Shown here in pieces: positions 56,891 through 64,000 of a DNA stretch of 64,000 nucleotides. Location: positions 24,468,590 to 24,532,589 of the forward strand of contig LS997567.1 of the NCBI GenBank assembly GCA_000469685.2, given 5' to 3'. The notes under the pieces were generated by a model. That model ran no database searches. It worked only from the letters and a program-made list of their open reading frames with translations, and was not told where the DNA came from. The translations under genes were made by a program, and so were the position numbers. Positions within the stretch are counted from its first letter, which is position 1, and every line of letters begins with the position of its first letter. This stretch comes from Haemonchus contortus. Lineage: Eukaryota > Nematoda > Chromadorea > Rhabditida > Trichostrongylidae.

Positions 56891-57284
56891 AGTAGTAGCG
56901 TCCTTGCTCACGGATGGGATAAGATCAGGACTTCTGCAATCCCATCCCTGTTTCCAATAAATCTTCCGGCCTGCAACCGAGTGGGTCCATGGATATAGCG
57001 TACACTGGAGGGGAAAGTGTGCGCTTCAAAACACTACTGCTGCTGCTCCTAAGAAATTGTCGAAAAAGCCAGGGCTGGAGTTTCTCAAGAAACTCTGCGT
57101 GCCGCCATCGATGAGTAGCCGGAGCGTCTGAGCTACAATTAGTACAGGAGACGGTTGTATAAAGCGACAGAGTTCATTGTGTTGATCCGATGCATAGTAA
57201 ATTCACATAAGCTTGCCTTATATCAATGCGTTGTGCGTTTTCTACTAAACAATTACTTTGCCACCATATTTATGGCGCACCCTG
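56891..57284 (+). mobile_element. mariner 3' fragment of the 5633-6900 family
   Basis: Aligns with 6475-6900: CTTGCTCACGGATGGGA, then a tail encoding LEGKVCASK and a broken AGVSQETLRAAIDE before a stop near 57112. It ends with the inverse of CAGGGTGCGCCATAAATATG at 57284. The 5' two-thirds and left terminus are absent. Confidence 0.85.
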
Positions 57285-57479
57285 CATATACAGGATGACT
57301 TGCATGAAGTATGATGGGCTATAAAAATTGATTACTAGGCTTCAGGGTTTTTCTTTCGTCATATTATGAAACTATTCGATCCTCCCGCATTTTTTGAATG
57401 TATTGTGGGCAGTTTTCTATGCTGTTCCTTGGTGGAAATGGTATCGCTTGAAGACTGTTAAGCAATAGTCGCGATGTAC

Positions 57480-58345
57480 CAGCGCGGTTCGTCAGTTCAT
57501 CGGGAGCAAGTGTACTGTTTCATTGAGCGGTTGAGAAGACTGAAAAGATTGAAGACCGTCTTAGGGGAAAGCAGAAAGGGCTGCCAGGACTCTTGCTTTC
57601 GGAAAAGCTGTCAAAGGTAAACTGCCCTGAAAGAGGCATGGGAAATTAGCTAAGGACAATAACGTTAGCGATTTAACTATGCAACAACTAGTCAAGAACA
57701 CATCAAGTTATATTCAAATGGATTTGCGGAAGGGCAACGTCTTGGCGTCAAGTCTGGAAAATTTCAGGACGACAAAGGCCCTTGCGCCCGTCGAAAAGCC
57801 TGGACAAATCTTCTTCACAAAAGAAGATATTCACCATTAACCCGTTCTGAAACGCACAGAATCAACGGATACTACTGTCAAAAGGATCTGCAAGAGTAGT
57901 CGAGGTCGAAAAATCTAGTTATTCACAGTCGGTGATGGTGTGCGTCGGAACATGGGTGTTGCTTGTTTTTGTGGAAAAAGGTGAAAGCTGATGCTGTACT
58001 CTATCGGAGGCGGATTGTGTAGGGCACAGGGATCCCTTGTTCGAAGAAAAGTGTAAAGTACGTTAGCCGGACCTATCAGTAGGATTAGTCACCAGCCCAA
58101 AGCGCGAAGATGACAATGACAATGGTGTGAGGTCAAGCTCTCGGGACTACTGTACAGAAGGCGTTTACCCTTCAAACACCTTGATCTCAATCCTTCAAAT
58201 TTTGCTCTATGGTCGATTCTAGAGTAGGCTTGCCCTTTCGGGAACGGGCCCTTGGACTCTCTGAAACAAGTTCTTGTGAGAGCGTGGGATGAGATCTCAC
58301 CGGAAACGATTGCGCGCATTCTCAAAAGCATACGGAAGAAGGTCG
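57480..58345 (+). pseudogene. mariner transposase relic (plus strand)
   Basis: VMVCVGTWVLLVFVEKG followed by VKADAVLYRRRIV at 57930-58020 fits the MVWAG...LVFVE.GVK.NAE.Y region. HLDLNPSNFALWSILE at about 58180 fits the SPDLNP..F..WSILE block, and RAWDEISPETIARILKSI follows at about 58280. Frames shift repeatedly, and the N-terminal region is barely readable. Confidence 0.75.
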
Positions 58346-58539
58346 AATGCTTGCATTCAAGCGAAAGGCGTTCGATTCAAACGTGATAAATTATATACTG
58401 TTTACAATTTTTGTGACGTTTGAATAGAAGTAAATGTTTCCTTTCCGGTTTGATTTGCATGATTTTGTTATGATGATGCATAATTATTGCGGATTTTTGT
58501 CAACAAATTTTCTTCAACGAAACGATAAAAATACTGAAC

Positions 58540-58824
58540 AAAGACATGTTCAAATAATGACTCCGGAACTTATTCACCATCTACGTCAGGTACTGCTTCC
58601 CGTTGGCTAGATAGTCGGATTCCAAAAGCGAAGAAGTTTCGATCCTTGGGGGCGATCCACGCCTTGACATCGGCCATCAAGTCGTCCAAATCGACGGAAG
58701 TTCTATTCCCTAGCCATTTTTTCAGCGAACGGTGCACGTGATAATCCATAGAAGTTTCTGCTGGTGAATATGGTAGATTTAGAGGCAGATCCAATTTCTT
58801 AGTGGCTTCGGCAAACTGTTCCAT
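58540..58824 (-). pseudogene. mariner transposase C-terminal fragment of another subfamily
   Basis: The minus frame reads LPYSPAETSMDYHVHRSLKK then WLGNRTSVDLDDL, FAFGIRLSSQREAVPDVDGE. This fits the mariner ending PPYSPDLSPTDYH.FRSL and the DF..GI..L..RW..V...G.YF tail. Only the end of the gene is present. Confidence 0.78.
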
Positions 58825-59077
58825 CGCCTAAAAGTTACTGGGCGGAATGACACTGCAGCCTTCCAACCTTTCTCGAAGTAGTAGAGCCTAATCTCGCGAA
58901 TATGTGGATGGTTTGCTAAATTCATTTTTGTGGAGGAAATCAAGCAGATCATTTCTAAAAAACCAAACTCAATATTCAAATTCTATTGAGAGATAAAAAG
59001 CCGCGAAAAAATCCGCAGTAATTATGCTCAACCTAATATCATCATTTTTTGTGTCGCACTTCATGTGGGTCACCGCC

Positions 59078-59985
59078 AAACTTCAGAAACTCCAAAACCT
59101 TGTGATTCGGGTAGTAGTCGTACAGAAAGCTAATGAACAGAGGGAGGATAAGTCAAAGACAAATTAGAAATGGGTAGAAAGGTCAGCGTTCCTAAAGACG
59201 GCTATTAAGATCACCCTTTACGATTCAGTCGTGATCCTGGCTGACCCATGAAAGAAAGTCAAAGGAGCAGGACTTATCGAGGTTGTCTGTGGCGCGGATT
59301 GTCAAACGAAAGCTTTATTGTCATTTCTAACGTATGCAGAAATGTCGCTTCATTTGCGATCTTAACGGGCAGTGTAGGACCAAAAAATTCAAAAAAGTTG
59401 ATAATTCACCAGAAGGAAGACACGCTTCACTCCATCATTGTATTCGGCTAAAATATTTTTGCGAAAAAACCATTTATCAACAAATGAAACGATCACGTTT
59501 TGGCTACAAATATAGAGCGTGCAACCTCCCACAAAAAAAACTTATTATAAGAAGAGCAAAATCATGGGAGTCACTGGCAAGGGTAAGACGCTCGTGGGCT
59601 CGGTGCCAGTGTGAAAATTGACAAAGTCCTGTACTCAAAGGGCATATTGATGGACGTAATGAAGCACTGATCCGACTCCGCTCCCTGGGACAGCTCGTAA
59701 TCTTCTCAGCAGGACGGTACTTCAGCCCACAGATGCAAGCTCGCTCGCTATCGGGCTAGCGCTTGCTGCCGTACTGCATTAGCAGCGAGGAATGGTCATC
59801 CTGCTTCACAGATCTTTATTCGCTCGTCCGTATGGTCCCTGATTAGAGGAGGATCTGTCGAATTAGCAGTCTTACTTAGGGGTCCTAGAAAGCAAAAGAG
59901 AAAAACAGCTGGGAGGAAATGGTGGAGGACACCTGCGTGCCTTATGAGAGAAGTTGGAGAGCAACATTGGCCCTCTACCCGCGCT
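59078..59985. other. gene-free stretch
   Basis: No supported gene or mobile element. A short plus frame at 59334-59621 has no recognisable domain. Confidence 0.4.
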
Positions 59986-60135
59986 CATGGGGGATATTTT
60001 GAAATGTGTTTGTAGCATGTTGTAGCACATAATGTTAGCAAACGTGTATATAAGTGGATTCCATTGCCATTCTCGGCTGAGAAGCTTTAAATACATTGCT
60101 ATGAATTGACGTCCATTACTTTGGGACACTCTGTA
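59986..60135. repeat. mariner-type right-end fragment (GGGACACTCTG terminus), copy 2
   Basis: Matches 54019-54175 over about 130 bp and ends ACTTTGGGACACTCTGTA at 60118-60135, TA being a possible target base pair. No transposase is attached. Confidence 0.55.
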
Positions 60136-60146
60136 CATGCACAGCA

Positions 60147-60745
60147 TCCTACATTATATAGTTTGCTAAGTGTGTCTGTTAGTATGTCGGTGTGTTTGTG
60201 TGTGTTTGTTTGTGTGTGTGTGTGTCGGTGTGTGTGTCTGACCAGAAATTCATAAGACCTGTCCCCGTGGACCTAGAGCGTTCAAATTTGGTAGGAGTAC
60301 GAGGGGCAGGATGGGAACACCTATGGTAGGTGGCAGAACCGGACTCCGTTCACAGGGAGCGCGGCGTGCGCGTTAGAAACTTTGGACCGCAAATTCGTAA
60401 CTCCTGTTCCCGTGGACCTAGAAAGCTCAAATTTGGCAGGAGTACAGGGGGGAGCATGGGAACACTCATGACAGGTGGTAGGAGCAGACTTCATCCACAG
60501 GGGGCAGGTTGTGCGCGATAGAAATTCTAGGTCGCAAATTCGTAAGTCCTGTTCCAGTGGACCAAAAGCGTTCAAAATTGGTAGGAGTACAGGGGGCGGC
60601 ATGGGAACACTTATGGTGGATGGCAGGACCGTACTCCATGCACAGGGAGCGGGGCGTGCGCGATAGTAATTTTGGGTCGCAAATTCTTAACTCCTGTTTT
60701 CGTGGACCTAGAGCGTTCAAATTTGGTAGGATCACACTTTTCGTA
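60147..60745 (+). mobile_element. putative Helitron 5' end with GT tract and 145-bp tandem repeats
   Basis: TCCTACATTATATAGTTTGC at 60147, preceded by A, is a diverged version of the 5' ends at 9219, 50200 and 55132. A GTGTGTCTGTTAGTATGTCGG tract follows and passes into (GT)n with GTTT and TCGG variants to 60238, then the 145-bp repeat. No 3' hairpin could be found downstream, so the right end is unknown. Confidence 0.45.
60246..60745 (+). repeat. tandem repeat, about 3.4 copies of a 145-bp unit
   Basis: Units start with AAATTCGTAACTCCTG or variants at 60246, 60391, 60536 and 60681, an exact 145-bp spacing. Shared blocks include GTGGACCTAGAGCGTTCAAA, TTTGGTAGGAGTACAGGGG and ATGGGAACACTTATGG. 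Overlapping open frames on both strands are repeat artefacts. Confidence 0.93.
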
Positions 60746-61750
60746 TTACCAGTGGAACCTCAGCTTTCTGATAGGTGATGCAGGATATGACGGGAACGTA
60801 GGTACTCGGTGACAGGAACTGATGATAACTGATAAGAGAAGATAAAGGACCTAAGAGTGCTACCTACCGATCGAAATCCTAACATCTTCGGTATCTACGA
60901 TGTAGCTTTAACCGTTCAGTATATTTCAATCGATAGGACGAGATAGAAGAGCAGGGTGACAAAAGTGAGTGGTAAGTGCCACGATAGGTACCCATTAGGG
61001 CAATACCATAAGCAGACTAGGACTTTGTTCATTTCTTACTATTAGATTACGGCCGCTACCCAGCAAGGTTTGTGATTCAATGAGAACCCTCTTTGCTCGC
61101 TTTCATTTGCAACAAAACTCGTTCGACCGCCTGTGATCTAGAATTCTCAACAAATGATATCTCCGTAAAGAAAAGGGTCCATTGATAAAAAATATCTGAT
61201 AACGGTGCTATCGTCACTCAGAACATTCCCACAGCATAATATTTGATTGTCTAACAGTTGGATTTTTGATGAGTATTTATTGGATAACGGTGCTATTATC
61301 ACTCAGAACATTTCCACAGCATCATCTTTGATTGTCTAACAGTTGGATTTTTGATGAGTATTTATTGCGAAAATAGCAAAAGTTCGAGACTTCCAATCGT
61401 AGGAGTAGGCACCGACTTTAACTGAATACCATTTGCACTGCCCTGTTAGTCCCGTGTCAAATTTCGTGTACACGAAACTGTCATTTGTTTCAAGAAAGGA
61501 GTAGAGGGTACCACTACTACTATAACTTTATCACAGAATTAGGGAAGCTCTCGATTTCTGTTGTGTCAAAGAAAGATTTCGAGCTCTGATTCAGTTTAAT
61601 ACTCTCACTCAGCTGAACACGGAAAAAATCTCAAAGACTATAAACTTTGAAAAACGGAGTAAAATTCTTCAGTTCAACATCTCTCGGGATAGGGTGCTCG
61701 ACAAGAAGGAGGAGAGCCTGGCGTTGGCGGGCGATCCGACTGATGTATTA
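60746..61750. other. gene-free stretch with an 85-bp tandem duplication
   Basis: No supported gene. GATAACGGTGCTAT begins two 85-bp copies (61198-61282 and 61283-61367), each with CACTCAGAACATT and GATTGTCTAACAGTTGG. Confidence 0.5.
61198..61367. repeat. 85-bp direct tandem duplication
   Basis: Two copies differing at only a few positions, including CTATCG/CTATTA and CATAATA/CATCATC. Confidence 0.93.
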
Positions 61751-61752
61751 TA

Positions 61753-63323
61753 CCCTGCATTGCATGATGATACAGCCACCCATGAATTTCACCGGAACTC
61801 ACTACTCAGGTCGTAACTTGTAGACCAACAACGAGCTCCATCTCAATGACATGGACAAAGTTCCCTTCATTTTTTTCGGAAAAGGTCACTTTGCCTATGT
61901 TGCGAAATGATACAGCCGTCCCTTGCCTATGTTACAAAATGATACAGCCACCTCATATTTTTCCGTCGTTTTCCATTTTCACCTCACACAATTGCTTAAT
62001 TGTGTCAAAATGCCAATTTGTTGTCAGTTGTCACATTGTCAATCTGTTCAGGTATTGGGTGAAGAAAAGTTGCTATGCAATTTCAAGAAAAGTCAAATTT
62101 CTGCAAAAGATGAACAGAGACTGTCAAATCGCAAAATCGCTTGAGATTCGAGGCGATGCCACCCACTTATCGACAATATCTTCAGAATTCCTACAGAATT
62201 CGGAACCAAAAAAAGTACGGGACGTCTTCAATTTTTCCGAAAGGATATAAGCAAAGGATTTTGAGAGAAGCGTCGAATACGACAAAGGCATATACGGAAA
62301 TGAAGTTCTCTTCGAAGATCAATGCTGTTTATAACGTAATAGAAATTGTCTGGGCTCATCGTTGACGGACAATGAGGAAGGCATCCTTTATGACCGAAAA
62401 CATCGCAAAAACCGGGACGCCTTTGCCAGAAATTGCATCCAAACCGACTAGAGCAAGATGCCTTTTCATGGTCTGCCGTTTACTCTTCTATCTCCTGATG
62501 TTTCGTTCTCCAGGTTGTTTTTTTCTTTCTTTTATTTTTTTTTCGGTGTAAAAAGCTTAACTGTGATGTCCCAGATGGAAACCTTGTTACTGGCACGAAC
62601 CGAGAAAGGAAAGCTCCAAACGAAATTTTAAGGTTCAAGGGAAGAGGAGACATGGTGTGGCTGGCAACTTCTTGTTAACGTCTTAATTTTGCTCTTCCGG
62701 TTATCGAGTCGTGGAGCGCCGTGTTTTTCTTTCTTTTTGGTGTCAGAATCGGCAGCAGAACCTCGTATTCATGCAGGGTAATGCTCCGATTCACGTCATT
62801 CGTAGTACCCAGACCCGGTTTAGTCGGCACCAAATCGACCTTTTGCCCTGGCTGGTTAACAGCCCTGACTTGAATCTAATGGAAAACATATGGGGATTTT
62901 TGATAAGGAAGATTTATGAAGTAGTGGTCGGAGATATCAGTGAGCTGCAGAAAGCAGTCGTCAACAGTTGGGGTATCAAGTTGACCAGGAACTCACTTAT
63001 AGACTTTACTCTAGCTTAGGCAATCGTATTTTTAAAGTGATTTGAAGGAATGGGGGCTTAGTTGATCACTAATCACGCGACTTCCTCTCTTTGTCGTCAT
63101 TTAGCTAATGAATGTAATGATTTGGTCAGTGGCTGTACCATTTTGCAACCCACGCAAAGTGTCCTTTTACGAAAAAATGAAGGGAACATTGTTGATGTTA
63201 TAGACATGGTCAAGTAACGATCTAAGTAGGGCACAATTTCCATATTAAAGCTTTTCCTGAAGTGCCCTGGAACGTAAGTTTTGGTGAAACTCATGGGTGG
63301 CTGTATCATCATGCAACGCAGTG
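61753..63323 (+). mobile_element. Tc1-like element (1571 bp) with long IR/DR-type terminal repeats
   Basis: Ends read CCCTGCATTGCATGATGATA (left, 61753) and, inverted, CACTGCGTTGCATGATGATA (right, 63323), flanked by TA. Each terminal repeat is about 200 bp and holds repeated GATACAGCC sites: left at about 61769, 61911 and 61940; right (inverse) at about 63299 and 63136. AGTTCCCTTCATTTTTT also appears at matching positions in both arms. Directly repeated transposase-type sites inside long inverted repeats are the IR/DR layout known from Tc1 relatives such as Sleeping Beauty and Tc3. Confidence 0.88.
62000..63019 (+). pseudogene. Tc1-like transposase, degraded
   Basis: Plus frames show KDEQRLSNRKIA (about 62105), the linker and second helix-turn-helix as RRILREASNTTKAYTEMKFS-like residues (KQRILREASNTTKAYTEMKF, about 62250), and a catalytic end: FMQGNAPIHVIRSTQTRFSR (62768, resembling QQDNAPIH with the Asp replaced by Gly) and NSPDLNLMENIWGFLIRKIY (about 62860, with NLMEN in place of NPIEN). 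The region 62350-62700 is frame-shifted. A missing catalytic Asp and multiple breaks mean it is dead, though the termini look intact enough to be moved by a related enzyme. Confidence 0.82.
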
Positions 63324-63327
63324 TATA

Positions 63328-64000
63328 CAGTAGCGGTCAAAAGTCTTCGGTGGAACGCTTTTTCAATCGCAACTTTTTTTTCTAGTAAAGGGATTGAAGA
63401 AAAGTTTTGGTATGTCAAAACTCAACTTGAACCAAACAAGTTTATACTTTTTGACTCCAAAAGTGGGGATCACTTGGCTATGCGCAGAAGCTTTACTGCT
63501 GAGGCGTTTTTTCTTGATTGCGATGTTAGTATAATTGCATTTTACATCCCATTTGTGCTCGACGATAGTACTTGTACACTCAAGGCATGCATAGAAGGGC
63601 AGAAGTCATTCGGACAATCATTCGACATGCAGCAGTAGACATGAAGGAATTGAGCATGAAAGTCGCGGTCATTTCAAGGTTTGGGGGTTTCATAGCAGAC
63701 GAATCCTTCGATTCCCGATGTACTTCACCAGCCCATGATAGACGGATCACACCTCGATCGAAAGCTGACACTCGTCTAACTGCGACTGGCATGCCGCTCA
63801 GTTCAGCGTTAGCGATAGCGCCATTTTTAGTCGGCGGACTGTAGGGAGGCGCCTATATAGTGCTGGTACTCATGGGAGGCTCTTAGCCAAAAAGCCGTTC
63901 ATCTGTCCAAAAAAATAGTAGTAGAGCTAGAGCGAAGTTAGCGCGCCATCACCTCATTTGAACTTCGAATGACTGGAGTAGAGTTCTTTTTTACAGACGC
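63328..64000 (+). mobile_element. second Tc1-like element, 5' part (continues beyond window)
   Basis: Begins CAGTAGCGGTCAAAAGTCTT at 63328 after TA, a typical Tc1 terminus. It lies only 4 bp (TATA, one target TA for each element) from the right end of the previous element. The right end is outside the window. Confidence 0.82.
63572..64000 (+). pseudogene. Tc1-like transposase, N-terminal part (frame-shifted, partial)
   Basis: HRRAEVIRTIIRHAAVDMKE is a helix-turn-helix end. Then DRRITPRSKADTRLTATGMP (63740) resembles the DRRI...SKANPRLTA linker. After a frame change at about 63800, FSVSDSAIFSRRTVGRRLYS then AGTHGRLLAKKPFICPKK is the second helix-turn-helix followed by the KPFIS-like block. 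TSNDWSRVLF near 63970 leads into the first catalytic Asp region. Two or three frameshifts are present, and the catalytic half lies beyond the window. Confidence 0.78.

Larger units (their letters stand above)
57291..59077. mobile_element. mariner element with CAGGRTGAC termini, composite (1.79 kb)
   Basis: The left terminus CAGGATGACTTGCATGAAGT at 57291 (after TA) and right terminus GCACTTCATGTGGGTCACC, ending near 59077, are inverted repeats of the family seen at 39391-39933. The interior has a plus-strand transposase relic (57480-58345) and, facing it, a minus-strand fragment of a different mariner type (58540-58824). This suggests a nested insertion. The length exceeds the usual 1.3 kb accordingly. 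Confidence 0.72.

Overview
This window looks like nuclear DNA of a parasitic clade V (strongylid, hookworm-like) nematode. That is an inference from the repeat repertoire: RTE and CR1 non-LTR elements, a GIY-YIG Penelope-like element, many Tc1/mariner elements, a Helitron family, an LTR element, and short-intron genes with canonical GT-AG introns. I see no bacterial operons, rRNA or CRISPR, and no convincing tRNA gene. Nearly everything here is transposable-element or satellite DNA. One host gene is supported by consistent splice phases.

Layout. 1-9219: a (CATA)n tetranucleotide array of about 7.9 kb, cut in register by a 1.27 kb mariner element (5633-6900) and ending 35 bp inside what I read as a Helitron 5' terminus. 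9220-17190: no recognisable gene, but four foldback elements, several with poly-G/poly-C runs. 17192-20310: a structurally complete RTE retrotransposon with a 13-bp target duplication and an intact 977-codon ORF on the minus strand. 20311-28880: another foldback, a tRNA-related repeat copy, an older RTE relic (minus strand) split by a 1.0 kb inverted-repeat insertion with a 9-bp target duplication, and MITEs with TTAAAGGCACAGTT ends.

28885-47460: a glutamine-rich host gene on the plus strand. The proposed first coding exon is at 28885-29040 and three further exons lie at 46937-47460. The intervening 17.9 kb intron, if correct, holds a CR1 relic, a Penelope-like element with inverted arms and hammerhead-like motifs, two satellite arrays (127 bp and about 118 bp), a deleted mariner, a Helitron helicase relic, and an LTR retrotransposon that keeps gag, protease and the integrase tail but lacks reverse transcriptase. 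A second gag fragment is joined to that element in opposite orientation.

47461-64000: MITEs, short non-autonomous Helitrons, nested Tc1 elements, mariner fragments, a second type of non-LTR reverse transcriptase relic (55.1-56.3 kb, minus), tandem repeats of 145 bp, and two Tc1-like elements lying side by side at 61753-63323 and 63328 to the window end.

How the parts relate: the most coherent new picture is one Helitron family (5' TCCTTACTATATA, 3' hairpin plus CTGG|T) whose members carry different internal satellites and microsatellites. The giant tetranucleotide array appears to be an expansion of the simple-sequence tract that several members carry just inside the 5' end. Most transposase and reverse transcriptase genes here are broken; only the RTE at 17-20 kb reads as potentially active.
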